Origin: Neocallimastix lanati (nom. inval.)
Taxonomy: Eukaryota > Neocallimastigomycota > Neocallimastigomycetes > Neocallimastigales > Neocallimastigaceae
Direction of reading: 5' to 3'
Assembly (NCBI GenBank): GCA_016946835.1
Contig: JACVTC010000187.1
Location: 1 to 47,500 of the forward strand
Length of the DNA stretch: 47,500 bases
The position numbers and the translations under genes were made by a program. Below the pieces are notes generated by a model. The model ran no database searches and was not told the origin of the DNA. It worked only from the letters and a program-made list of their open reading frames with translations. Below are positions 10,158 through 21,959 of the stretch, one piece after another; the stretch's first letter is position 1, and the number at the start of each line of letters is the position of its first letter.

Positions 10158-10212
10158 ATAACTTTTATTATTATTAATATTAATATTAAATTATTAATTA
10201 TTATTATTTAAC

Positions 10213-10392
10213 AAAACTTATGGATAATCTGATAGTATACCCTGTCTGACGTGCAGCTTGCCTCTTCACGGCGTCATGCCACGCGGGTACCACGGCTACT
10301 GTATTCAATATAAAATACAGCAGTCCAGAGCCTACTAGCCCAATTACTATGTAGGTTAAACTTAGCCCGGAAATCTATATCCAAGGCTTTGT
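10213..10392 (-). other. Second GC-richer structured island near the primer-binding site
   Basis: About 180 bp of unusually balanced composition, including a 10-bp hairpin at 10296-10323 (CTACTGTATT against AATACAGCAG, one G-U type pair). It lies within 250 nt of the primer-binding site, where dimerisation and primer-annealing elements are usual. No ORF. Role inferred only. Confidence 0.45.
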
Positions 10393-10440
10393 TAAATAAT
10401 TTAATTAATAAATAATATTAAATTTTATTTTTCTAATATT

Positions 10441-10457
10441 CCCCGATATCTCCACCA
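10441..10457 (-). other. tRNA primer-binding site
   Basis: The sense strand reads TGGTGGAGATATCGGGG, beginning with TGG, the complement of a tRNA 3' CCA. It would pair with a tRNA ending CCCCGATATCTCCACCA, implying a 5' acceptor of GGAGATA. It starts 7 nt inside the 5' LTR. It does not match the tRNA-Ser in this window; the primer tRNA is not identified. Confidence 0.75.
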
Positions 10458-10464
10458 TAAATTA

Positions 10465-11301
10465 TGTTATGGTTCGGGTTTTATTAGAATTTTTATTTAA
10501 TTATTTATTTTCAATATTTTTCTGTCTACATTTTAATTCTTGAAAAACTTCACTTATTTATACTTTTTGAAAAAAAAATAAATATGTAAAGCCTTTCTAC
10601 ATTTTGTTATCATATTTAAAAAAAATAATCTACTATTACTAATTACTTCAATTTTATATTAATTTAAATTAATTAATTCATAAATATTTTTATTTTAATA
10701 AATTTTGTTTATATAATTTTATATTATTTTTCATATACTAAAACTAAATTATTTAATATATACGAAAAGAAACAAACAAAATTTAAAAAGATTTTACAGA
10801 AAAATAAAGTTATTTTAATCAAGAATGTTAATATAATATTCTTATATTTTATATAAAATAAATTTAAAAACTATAATATATTTAATATTTATTATTAATC
10901 AATTAAGATTTGATTTTATTTGTGGGGAATAAAAAAAATATTAAATAATCAATTTAAAAATAAAATAAAATACTAAAAAGAATACAAGTTTAATATTGAT
11001 ACAATATAATAATAATATAATAATATATTTGAAAATAAAAATAAAATATTAATATTGATAATAAACACTTTAATAAAATAATAAAATTTAAGGTTAAATT
11101 ATAGATATTGATATTAATAATAAAAATATAGAATTATTGATAATATTTTAGAAACTTTTAATAAAAATAAAAAAAATATATTTAGAAAATATTTTAGTAT
11201 AGAAAATATAGTAAAGTAATATTAAGTAAAGAATAATATAATGGATTCTAAAGTAAGTTGAAATTCTAATTAATAATCCATTATATGTTCGTTCTTTACC
11301 A
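10465..11301 (-). repeat. 5' LTR of the Ty3/gypsy element
   Basis: 837-bp copy matching the LTR at 2370-3206. It should contain the promoter and polyadenylation signals for the element's minus-strand transcript. It has the same 12-bp-stem hairpin near its outer end (about 11236-11286). Confidence 0.95.
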
Positions 11302-11315
11302 TTTTGAAAGTAGAA

Positions 11316-11397
11316 GTCAGTTTGTCCGAGTGGTTAAGGAGTCAGACTTGAAATCTGGTGGGCTCTGCCTGCGCAGGTTCAAACCCTGCAGCTGACG
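11316..11397 (+). tRNA. tRNA-Ser (anticodon TGA)
   Basis: A complete class II tRNA. Acceptor GTCAGTT (11316-11322) pairs with AGCTGAC (11390-11396), followed by discriminator G. The D arm is TCC/GGA with GAGTGGTTAA. The anticodon stem is TCAGA/TCTGG with loop CTTGAAA, giving TGA at 11349-11351. There is a long variable arm, and a T arm GCAGG-TTCAAAC-CCTGC. No intron. A pol III terminator TTTT follows at 11399-11402. It decodes UCA-type serine codons. The LTR retrotransposon ends 14 bp upstream. Confidence 0.97.
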
Positions 11398-11402
11398 ATT
11401 TT

Positions 11403-11533
11403 CTTTTTACAACTTTTACATTTAAAAAAAAATTAAATTTTTTCTCAAAACTACTTTTTTAAATACCATTTAATTGAATTTTTTTTTTTTAATTTAATTT
11501 ATATGCCATTAATATTTTTATTTTTGATACATT

Positions 11534-11569
<36 letters not shown>

Positions 11570-11618
11570 GATTAATAAGAAATTGAGAAAAAAAAAAAAA
11601 AAAAATAAAAATAATAAT

Positions 11619-11651
<33 letters not shown>

Positions 11652-11871
11652 TAAAATATAATATAATAGAATATTATTATATTACTTAATAAATAAAATT
11701 CAAAATAAAAATAAAAATAAAAAAAAAATAAATAAATTAAAATAAAAAAAAAAAATAAAAAAAAAAAATATTATAATTCAAATTTAACATTTTTTAAAAA
11801 ATGTTAAAATAAAATCAATAAAAATCAATATATTATATTACATTCCCTTTGTATCTTTTTTTTTTTTTTTC
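11403..11871. other. Non-coding AT-rich spacer
   Basis: Between the tRNA-Ser terminator and the 3' end of the LRR-CBM18 gene there is only A/T sequence with T-runs and A-runs (for example around 11538-11566 and 11588-11604). No gene is seen. Confidence 0.7.
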
Positions 11872-13120
11872 TTATTTATTTAATACATTTTCCAAAATTG
11901 GATTGGCATCCGGAACCGCAATACTTTTCAGTTGTACCACAGTAACGTAACCATACTTACTACAGCATTGACCAGATGGACAGCTAACACCTCCACCACA
12001 TTTACCACTAGTAGAGGTTGTTTTACTCTTTGTTGTTGTAGTTTTCTTTGTGGTAGTAGTAGTAGCCTTGGTAGTCTTACTACTGCTATTACATTTACCA
12101 AATTCAGATTGACATCCGGAACCGCAATACTTTTCAGTTGTACCACAGTAACCATACTTACTACAGCATTGACCAGATGGACAGCTAACACCTCCACCGC
12201 ATTTACCACTAGTAGTGGTTGTTTTACTCTTTGTTGTTGTAGTTTTCTTTGTGGTAGTAGTAGTAGCCTTGGTAGTCTTACTACTGCTATTACATTTACC
12301 AAATTCAGATTGACATCCGGAACCACAATACTTTTCAGTTGTACCACAGTAACCATACTTACTACAGCATTGACCAGATGGACAGCTAACACCTCCACCG
12401 CATTTACCACTGGTTGAAGTAGTTTGACTATTAGTGGTAGAACTTTTCTTAGTAGTCGTAGTTGTTTTTTTAGTACTAGTAGTAGTTATTTTATCAGAGC
12501 AATATTCAAGAGTACTGTATATTAAGCAAGGCATATCTTTAGTGATACAAATATCAACTTTTTTTCCATAGTCAGAATAATCACAAAATTCAAGAGTAGG
12601 ATTGGTTAAAGTTTTACCTCTTACATTTGAATTACCATCAATGTCACTTTAGAAAAAAAAAATATTAGTGTAACTAATTAAAAAAAAAAAATTTTTTTTA
12701 ATATATATTACTTACAATGTTTTAAGCTTTGGAATATTATTGTAGGATTCTGGAATTACATCATCAATTTTATTAAATTGTAAAATTCTTTTTTAATGAA
12801 AATAGTAATCAAATCAAATCAAAATAAATCAATTAACCAATAATAATTAATAAAAATTTTATATATAAAAATAATAAAATTTATATTTTAATATAAATAT
12901 TATTTAATAATAAATTATATTTACAATTCTTCAAGATTTTTAATTTGACTGAAGACTTCAGGAAATTTGGTAATTTTATTATCTTGTGCATCACTATTAT
13001 ATAGTATATATAAGATTATTAAATTAATATTTATATAATAATAATAATAATACAATGGAATTATATATTTAAGTAAAAAATTCTTTTTAAAAATTTAATT
13101 ATTTTAATATATTCCTCATG

Positions 13121-13177
<57 letters not shown>

Positions 13178-14338
13178 TAATTATATATATAATATTATAA
13201 AGTTCGAAAATGTTTACAAAAATTTAAGATTTTCAAGATCACTGAAGAAATCAGGTATTTTAGAAATTTCATTATAATCAATATATCTAATGATATAATT
13301 ATTTTAAATATAAATATTTAATATATAAAAATACTTTTTTTTTTTTTTTCTAATAAATATACTTAAATAAAATTCTATTTTATATTTTTTTTTAAAATAT
13401 ATATATATATATACAAAGTTTCAAGTTTCTTAAGATTTCCTAATGAATCTGGAAAGGTTTTGATGTTATTATATGATAATTTACTACATTATAATTTGAA
13501 ATTTAAATAGATAAAATTAGTTAATAAAAGCAATTATTAATACATATATATATATATATATTTGTATTTATATTCATATCTATTTTTCATAAAATAACCA
13601 AATTATATAATAATTATGGATTCATTATTTAAATTATATTGTTTCAAATTCTGAAATAAATAAATTCAATTTACAGGTATTTAAGTTGGCTAAGATTATC
13701 AATTGATTCAGGTAATGAAGAAATTTTATTGCCTTCTAAATTACTATATAAAAAACAAAAAAAAAAAAAAAAAAAAAAAAAAATTTAAGTTTAATTAAAT
13801 TTAAATAAATATTCTGTACACCAATTTGTTTTATATATAATTTTTCAATATTAAAATTAATTTTACAGATATTCTAAATTCTTCAAGTCTAAGATTTCTT
13901 TGTAAAAGCTTGAAATACTACAATAATAGAGTGTTCTTTATATTTATTTACATTCAATTACATTTAAAATTTATTATTAAAATTATTATTTTTTTTATTT
14001 ATTATTTTTATGAATAATAAAAACGTATTAATAAATATTAATAATAAAAGAAAAAAAAATTAATATAAAGTCAATTAATAAATCTATTTAAAATTTATAT
14101 ACTTATTAAAAAATAAAAGGAAATATTTTAAATAAATAATATACTAACAATTTTTCTAATTTGGTCAACTTGGAAAAAATAGTACTTTTGATATTATCAA
14201 TATAATGGAAATGTCTATTAAATTAATAAAAATAAAAATAAATTAATAAATAAATAATTATAATTATAATTAATTATTAATAATATTTATATTTATTAAA
14301 AATTATATTAATAAATATAAATATAAATATTAACATAA

Positions 14339-14370
<32 letters not shown>

Positions 14371-14552
14371 GTAGTAGTAGTAGTAGTAATATTAATAATA
14401 ATAGCTATAGCAGTAAAAATTTCTTTTATGACATTTAAAATTTTAAAATTAAAAATCATGAAAAAAAAAATTTTTTTTATTTACAATTCTTTAAGATTAG
14501 TTAATTCAGAGATTTCTTTTATATTAACTTCAGTTAATTCATAATCATATAG

Positions 14553-14583
<31 letters not shown>

Positions 14584-16910
14584 TGAATACGTATTATAAA
14601 ATTAGTATATAATAATGATACAATACAAATAAAGTTATAACATAATAAAAATTATTAATAAATATAAATAAATTATATATTACAAGTATTCTAAATTTTT
14701 CAAGTCCTTAAAGATATAATCAATCTTATCACCATCACTTGAATGTACTGATAATGACCTAGATATTACAATAATTTTAAATTATTTATATTAATAGATT
14801 ATGTAATAAAAAAAAATTTTTTTTATATAATATATATATATATATATATAATTACAAAGATGTAAGACCAGTAAGGTTATTTATAAGTTTCATATTCAAT
14901 GATTTTTCAGAAATATTATTTATTTTTCTATAATATTAAAAATTTATATTATTTATTATGCGTATTTATTAGTATTAATAAAAAAAAAAATTTTTTAAAA
15001 AAATATATTATATATTTTATTTTACAATTCTTTAAGGTTTGACATAGAAGAAATATCATTAATATCCGAAGGTGTTATTGTTATTGAGTTAACATTTCTA
15101 ATAATAATAATAATATATTATTAATTATTGTAATTATTTTTAAATTATAATATATATATATCTTTAATTTTACAATTTTTTTAAGTTTGTATTTTTCTTA
15201 AGAGAATTAAAATCAATTTTTTTTCCATTATTATTTATTAATTCCCTATAATATAAAATTTTTCAAAAATATTAATTATTCAAAATAATCATATAAATAT
15301 ATATATTTATTTATTTATAAACATATAAAATTATTATTTATATTTACAAAGAGACAACTTTTTTAAGATCGTTATAGTCAAAATTATCTATTGTATATTC
15401 TTCAAATTTGCTATTAATCAAATATTGAATAAATTAATAATAAATAAATGATTTTTTTAAAAAAAAATAAAATAAAATAAAATAAAATAAAAAAAAATTA
15501 ACTAATTCTTTTAATGTATTTTTTATTTTTTACACTAATAATTAAATTTATAAAAACAAAAAAAAATTTTTTTATAAATAGGCTTACATATCTTTAAGAC
15601 TTGATAGATTAGAAATATCTTCACCATTTTCTTTGGTAAGATTAAATCCATATAAATGTCTATTTTCAATTAATTATTTAATTAATAAATTAATGAATTA
15701 CTTTATGTTGAATTTATACAATTATTAGGGTTATTTTACTTACAATTTTTCTATAGGTCCTTTAAATTTAAAAGATTCTGATGATTTAAAATAACGGTGA
15801 AAAGTAGTAGGAGATTCAGAGTATGAACTATACATATATTCACTAAATAAATAAGAAATATATAATAATAATGATATATTAAAAAACTAATCAATTTTTT
15901 TAAAAAATTTAAAAGTTTCTAAATTTATAAATAAATAAGTAAGTAATTATTAACTATTAATAACTAATAAGTAATTTATTAATTTTTAATTATTAATTAA
16001 TTATTTATTTTTTATAAGTAATAAGTAAATAATTAATTATAAAAAGTAATAATAGGTAATATGTGATAAGTAAATAATTAATAATTAAAAATAATAAGTA
16101 ATAAGAAATAGGTACATAATAAATTATTAAAAGTAATAAAAGTAAAAAGTAAAAAGTAAAAAGTAAAAGTAATTTAACTTATAATTAATAATTAATAACT
16201 AATAGCTAAAAATCAATTATTAATAGTAATGATAAATTAAAAGTTAAGAATTATTAAAGAAAAATAGAAATATTCATTTATATATACAGGTTTTTTAAAT
16301 TCGGTAAATTTAAAAGAGTTTCTAATAGAAAATCAGTAAAATCTTTAGTTTCAGATATAATATTATATGAACTATATAAAATGTAATATTATATATGTTA
16401 TTATAAATCATTTTATTAAAATAGAAAGAAAAAAATATATTAATATAATCTTATTAATAATTATTAAAATATCAAAAAATATTTTTAATTATAGATATAT
16501 TACTTACACATCAGTCAGAGTGTCATAGGAGAAAACTTCTTTCATTAATTTATCACTAAAAAGATGATAAATGTTATTAATTTCTCTACCAAAATTTATT
16601 TTAAAATAAAAAATATTATAATTTTTTGTTAAATTTTATTATTAAAATTTCAATTTTTATGATAAAATTATTTATTAAATTTTATTAATATTTATTTATT
16701 ATGTATATTAAACAATAATTACAATGAAATAACTTTTCCAGCATTATTAACTTCACATTTTTTCAAGTAAGAGTTGAAAAATACTTCATCTGTTGAATGT
16801 TCTTTTTTTAATTTAGATTCAATTTCTGTACAATCATTAGTTGAACTAGCTAAAGTTAATCCAGAAAGAATACTTAACCCAATACCTTTTAATAATAAAT
16901 TAATTTTCAT
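11872..16910 (-). CDS. Secreted leucine-rich-repeat protein with three C-terminal CBM18 (hevein-type chitin-binding) domains; 19 exons
   Basis: Reading from 16910 down, I can join 19 exons into one 718-residue frame: 16723-16910, 16508-16555, 16288-16371, 15744-15842, 15588-15659, 15348-15410, 15174-15245, 15026-15097, 14856-14927, 14684-14758, 14485-14556, 14149-14214, 13867-13917, 13675-13743, 13415-13483, 13218-13286, 12925-12993, 12716-12787, 11872-12646. All introns are GT-AG and all cut after the second codon base; every internal exon is a multiple of three. Exon 1 gives a signal peptide (MKINLLLKGIGLS...LTLASS). Most internal exons encode one LRR unit of 21-25 residues (for example LLNLPNLKNL). 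The last exon has a Thr/Lys/Ser linker and three 201-bp repeats with CGGGVSCPSGQCCSKYGYC-type CBM18 domains. Likely an extracellular wall-associated or chitin-binding adhesion or recognition protein. The third CBM18 is frameshifted (see 11941-11956). Confidence 0.85.
11880..12415 (-). repeat. 201-bp tandem coding repeat (CBM18 plus Thr/Lys linker)
   Basis: Matching blocks recur every 201 bp (for example 'tttaccact' at 12001, 12202 and 12403). Each unit encodes one eight-cysteine chitin-binding module and a Thr/Lys-rich linker. Copies are nearly identical, pointing to recent duplication or gene conversion. The third, C-terminal unit lacks the linker. Confidence 0.9.
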
Positions 16911-18033
16911 CTTTTTTCCTTTTAATTTTAAAAAATTAAAATAACAAATTTAAATTTCTATTACTCTTATTATTAAAACTATATATATATATATATATTT
17001 ATAAAAAACAAATTACGAAAAAAAAAAAAAAAAAAAAAAAATTAGAGTGAATAAGAAAATATAATAGAAAAAATAAATAAATAAATAGATAAAAAATAAA
17101 AATAAAAAATTAATTATTAAATTATTAATAAAAATATATATGGTTGATATAATAATATATATATATATAATATATAATAATATATGTATACATAATATTC
17201 ATATAATTAAATATAAAATTAATATATGAAAATTATAAATATTTTAAATATTAATGTAATAAAGAGACGAATATGAATTATTCAATTAAATACATTAATG
17301 TATAATAAAAATAAAAATAATATATTATTATAATTATTATTATTATATTATTTAATTTAATAATATGAATTACATATATATAATATATTTATTATATATA
17401 TATTTTATCAATTTGAAAGAAAATCTTTAAATTGAAAAAAAAAAAAAAATCATTTTGAAAGAAATTCTTTAAATTAAAAAAAAAAAAAAAAATCATTAAA
17501 TAACATTTTATTATAAAATGGATATAAATATTTAATTTTTCTTATATTCTATTTTTTTAAAAAAACATATATACATAGATATAATATATATAATATATAA
17601 TATCTATACATATATAATATATATTTAATATATATTAAGTATAATTAATCTTCAAATTATATTTATTAATAGTAAATAATATAATACTTATAAAATAAAA
17701 TTTAAAATTTTATATTTTTATTTTCAGAAGAAATTATTAATTGATAATAATAAACAATATAAACAATAATAACTAAATAATATAGTACTATTTGAATAAA
17801 TTTATATTAATATATTAATTCAGTCAAAATACCAATAAAATTATTATTTTTTAATTATATATATATATACTATTATTATTATTATTATTATATAAATTTT
17901 TATCATTATCCATTATTATTATTATTATCAATTATTATCTTTTTTTTTATTTTTTTATTTCTATTTAAATTTTTATTAGTCAATTATTATGAAATAAAGT
18001 TTTTATATATATAAAAAAAAAAGATTTCTTTTA
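16911..18033. other. AT-rich intergenic region (probable LRR gene promoter side)
   Basis: About 1.1 kb upstream of the LRR-CBM18 gene: A/T repeats, A-runs near 17020-17040 and two 'ttgaaagaaa[at]tctttaaatt' A-run blocks near 17411-17490. No ORF or RNA gene is recognised. Confidence 0.6.
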
Positions 18034-18049
18034 TTTTGAAAAAAGAAAA

Positions 18050-19193
18050 GCCATGTTGATCCAATCGGTTAGGACAATACAGGTTACTATAGAGGGCGGG
18101 GTTCGAATCCTCGGCATGGAACCAAATAATCGGATGAGGTTTTTATCCTGGGATATCATGAGATCACACGTGATTTTCATAATGATATGCGGGACTTTTA
18201 TGTGCTACTAATTTTTAATAGTATCGTTATATTTAATTAACCTTTATTAATATATTTTAATTTATAAAACCTAATTAACCAAGGGTCTTCTATAAATTAC
18301 AATAAAGAAGAGTAGTTATTAGGAAATCTTTATAATAATTTAACAAATTATTATAATAATAAATATACATTTAAAATATAATATATCGGAGTATAATATA
18401 ATATATAATAAATATATATTAAAAGTAATAAATATAATAAATATTTACTATATAATTCTTAAAAATGAAAATAAGAATAATAAAGTTAAATATATAAGAA
18501 TATTATTATATAATAAATATGAATATAATAAATAATATCAACTATATATATATTTAATTATAATTAAAATAACTAAAACTATTCCATTATATTATAATAT
18601 ATAGAAGTATTATGTATTTTTAATATAAACTTTAAAATAAATAAGAATATTTAAGTTATATATATAATAATATTCTTATTATATATATTTAGAAGAAATT
18701 AACTATTTAATATATTTAATATATTTTATATTATAATGAATAATATATATATAAATATTGAATAATATATGAATAAGAAATTATTTCAAATATTATTATT
18801 GACAAAAGAGATTTAAATTTAATATTTAATAATTATTAAATATACAAATATGTTGCTACACATATTTGTTTTATATCAATAAGACTTTCCCTCAAATGAT
18901 TATTTCACCTAACCCTGATACAACGCTTTGAATTGAAGCATAGACCTTGATGATTGTAAAATTTCCAATCGCCAATGATTACACCCACTAGGGAGGAGTT
19001 AATGATTCCGTTCTGATGCTCGTGGTCAATGGAGATATATGTAGGAACGTTAGGAATGCAATCTCCGGGCAGTGTGTAACGACGATTGAGAGCGGTGAAG
19101 CTGTTACAGTATGCCAATAACTCATTACCTTACAGTTAATTAAAACTGTATGGCCATATTGGGAGATGGGTACCCATTATGTGCAAGTTTGTG
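18050..19193 (+). mobile_element. tRNA-derived SINE-like element, copy 1, split by a solo LTR
   Basis: The same sequence as 29327-29782 (about 448 bp without the insert). The head folds like a tRNA: acceptor GCCATGT, D arm, B box GGTTCGAATCC, T arm, 3' GCATGG followed by AACCA. A unique body of about 370 bp follows. The A box (TGATCCAATCGG) carries two G-to-A changes relative to copy 2, and the anticodon arm is degenerate, so this is not a working tRNA. The element is flanked by a perfect 16-bp duplication TTTTGAAAAAAGAAAA (18034-18049 and 19194-19209), as expected for target-primed retroposition. A 696-bp solo LTR interrupts it. Confidence 0.85.
18183..18878. mobile_element. Solo LTR nested in SINE copy 1
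   Basis: Comparison with the uninterrupted SINE copy at 29327 shows an insertion here. It begins TGATAT and ends ATATCA (a 6-bp inverted terminal repeat with TG...CA ends) and is flanked by a 4-bp duplication ATAA (18179-18182 and 18879-18882). It has no ORF and is nearly all A/T, with a 9-bp hairpin near the right end (ACAAATATG/CATATTTGT). Its size and ends fit a solo LTR of a Ty3- or Copia-type element different from the one at 2370. Confidence 0.78.
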
Positions 19194-19209
19194 TTTTGAA
19201 AAAAGAAAA

Positions 19210-19792
19210 AAAAAATTGGCTAAACAATATTTTATTAATGTGAGATGAGAAATAGTCTAAAAAAAAAAAATTAATATAATTAAATTTCATATTAAATTAA
19301 TGATTATATTAATAATTTTTTTATATATAAAAAAAGCTAAATAAATAAAATAAAATAAAATAATTAATTAATTAAGCAAACATTAAAACATTAAATAAAT
19401 AACTAAATAAATAAGAATATAAATATAAAATATTGAAATTATATAAATTAAATAATAGTATATAGTTATAGATAAAGCATGATTAAATAATAATTATTAT
19501 TACTCTCATTTAAGTATAAAAAAAAAAAAGAAAAAGAAAAAAAAAATTAATAAAAATATTTATTTTTATAATTCATTAATTTTTGAATTTTTTTATTAGT
19601 AAATAATATAATTTTACTGATTCCTCTATCTTAGGAATGCTATGATTAAGGTTTAAGTTTTACATATACTGAGCTCATTTGATCTAAGATCATATTCTAA
19701 GTCTTAAGAGAAAGAAATATATATATATATATATATAAATATAATAAACAAATAAATATATGCATATAAAATCAATTCCATAAAAGATAAAA

Positions 19793-19823
<31 letters not shown>

Positions 19824-21403
19824 TTGTTTTGTTTTTGTTTATTCTAATAATAAATGAAAATATAAAATAACAAATAAAAATATATTTGATAACAAATCAT
19901 AAATAAATAGAATAGAATTTCCTAAATAAAAAAAAAGTAAATTCAGCATAATATGCTAATGATTCAATTCATATTTTGGAGTAATATAAAAAATAAGGTA
20001 TAAAATAGTTTTCTTTTGAGAAGTCTTTGGATTAGATCTTAAAATTTCTATTATTTTTATTTTTATTTTCATTTTTATAATTATTTTTATTTTTATTTAT
20101 TATTATTATTATTATTTATTATTTATGATATTAATAAATTATATATATTATATTTTTTTATTAGCTTAGTACTCCATACATTTATTATAAATTTGTTTAT
20201 TATTACCTTTATACTTTTAATTAAAAAAGTAATAATAAAAATATCTAAATATTTATATCAAATAGTATCAATAATAAAAATATTTCTATAAAATTATATA
20301 TCATAAAAAAAAAACTTTAAATATTATTAAAATTTTTCTATTTTTTTCTACATATTATAAATTAATTCCAATATATATTCAATATAGTGTTTTTAACTAT
20401 ATATTATATACATAAATTATATAAATTATTATTAATTAATTAATTTATTAATTAATTAATAAATTATCAAATCATATAATGGCTTTATGAATTGTACATA
20501 AATTTTTATATAAAATAAATAATAAATATTTGTTTATTTTTTTTTTAAAAAAAAAAAAAAAAAAGAATTGAGAATTAAGGAATAATTAATAATAGAATAA
20601 TTAATAATTATAGTTATAATATATATAGGTTACAATAACTTTAACAAAAAACATAAAAGATAAATGCAATAATTTTTCCTTTAAGCTTTATTATGTTTAA
20701 TTTAATAATAATATAGGATTTGATATTAAGATTTAATAAAATATGATAAGAATATTTAAAACAAATAAAAATATACATTTAATTTAATAATAACTAATAT
20801 AGATGCTATAATATTTAAAAATAAATATTTAATTACTAATTAATAATTAATAGTTAATAATTTATTTATTAAGTTTAATATTAATTATAAAATTCAATAT
20901 TAATAATATTTGATAAAATAAGATAAGAATATTTAATACAAAAAATAATATACATATGTTTAATTTAATATTAACTAATATAGATGCTATAATATTTAAA
21001 AATAAATGTTTTATTACTAATTAATAATTAATAATTTATTAGATTAATATAATATAAATTATTACATTATGTAAAAATTAATACATCATGAAGGATATAA
21101 TTGTGAAATTATATATTAATAATGATTATTAATTATAATATGTAAATTATTATTATTAATAATAATTTAATGATACCTTTATATAATCAGTAAGGCCTAA
21201 GATGATTCTAAGGTTTTTCAAATAAAAAAAAAGCTTATGTAAAGAAGAATTCAATGAAATCGTTTAGGTATTCATATTCATATAATGAATAATTATTATA
21301 ATAATAACAGAAAATAAAATTATACTATTTAAGTATTTTTTTTTTTTTTGTTTGAAATATTATTTATTATTATAAAATAATAGTTTTATTTAATTAAAGA
21401 AAT

Positions 21404-21446
<43 letters not shown>

Positions 21447-21669
21447 AATAAAAATTAACCAATGATTTATTAAAGATATTTCTAATTTTTTTTAAAGGAA
21501 ATTTTATTTCATATAATAAATTTTTAATTTCAAGAAGAATTCTTTATTTTTATATATTTATTTATTTATTTATTTTTTTCTTCTTTTAATTAAATTTGAT
21601 AATAATAATAATAATAATAATTTATTTATACTAATATTATTTTACTAATATTTTTATTCTTGTATGATT

Positions 21670-21713
<44 letters not shown>

Positions 21714-21849
21714 ACTTTTATTAAAATTATTAGATATTATTATAATATTTTTATAATAGTAACAAATAAAGATATTAAAATTTAAATTTCATGTATTTTT
21801 AATATTTAGAAAAAAAAATTGATTGTATCCCTCCATAACTATAAAATAG
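19210..21849. other. AT-rich intergenic region
   Basis: 2.6 kb dominated by A/T words. T-runs include 21405-21440 and 21670-21712. One pair of imperfect direct repeats sits around 20715-20880 and 20915-21050 ('aatatagatgctataatatttaaaaataaat'-type, about 180 bp apart). A slightly more complex patch at 19615-19715 was not assignable. No gene. Confidence 0.6.
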
Positions 21850-21903
21850 AAACATAGACACGGTAAAAGACACCATTATCTGTAAGATTTTTCATTAATG
21901 TAA

Positions 21904-21959
<56 letters not shown>

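Larger units (their letters stand above)
8219..10440 (-). other. Long structured 5' leader of the retrotransposon
   Basis: About 2.2 kb separates the primer-binding site from the gag ATG, much longer than most Ty3-type leaders. There is no substantial ORF. It contains a hairpin array next to gag (8343-8512), AT-rich filler, T-runs (9487-9527 and about 10119-10154) and two GC-richer structured islands (9745-9960 and 10213-10392). Likely roles are packaging, dimerisation or translation control, or it includes a nested SINE-like insertion. Confidence 0.7.
2370..11301 (-). mobile_element. Complete Ty3/gypsy LTR retrotransposon, 8.93 kb
   Basis: A full element read on the minus strand: 5' LTR (10465-11301), primer-binding site (10441-10457), long leader, gag (7325-8218), -1 frameshift into pol (to 3201), G-rich polypurine tract, 3' LTR (2370-3206). 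Both LTRs are 837 bp, begin TG and end CA, and I found no difference between them by eye. Flanking TTTT (2366-2369 and 11302-11305) fits a 4-bp target duplication, although low complexity weakens this. The pol order protease-RT-RNase H-integrase defines the Ty3/gypsy (Metaviridae) group; no chromodomain or envelope gene is visible. Intact frames and matching LTRs indicate a recent, probably still competent insertion. Confidence 0.95.

Noticed and set aside
11928-12417. Long open frames overlapping the CBM18 repeats in other frames and on the other strand
   Set aside because: They are shadows produced by the 201-bp tandem repeat; only the cysteine-rich frame has a recognised domain.
18905-19117. 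70-residue ORF on the minus strand
   Set aside because: It lies within the SINE body. The other SINE copy has indels in the matching stretch (for example 'gcatctcc' against 'gcaatctcc'), so the frame is not conserved.
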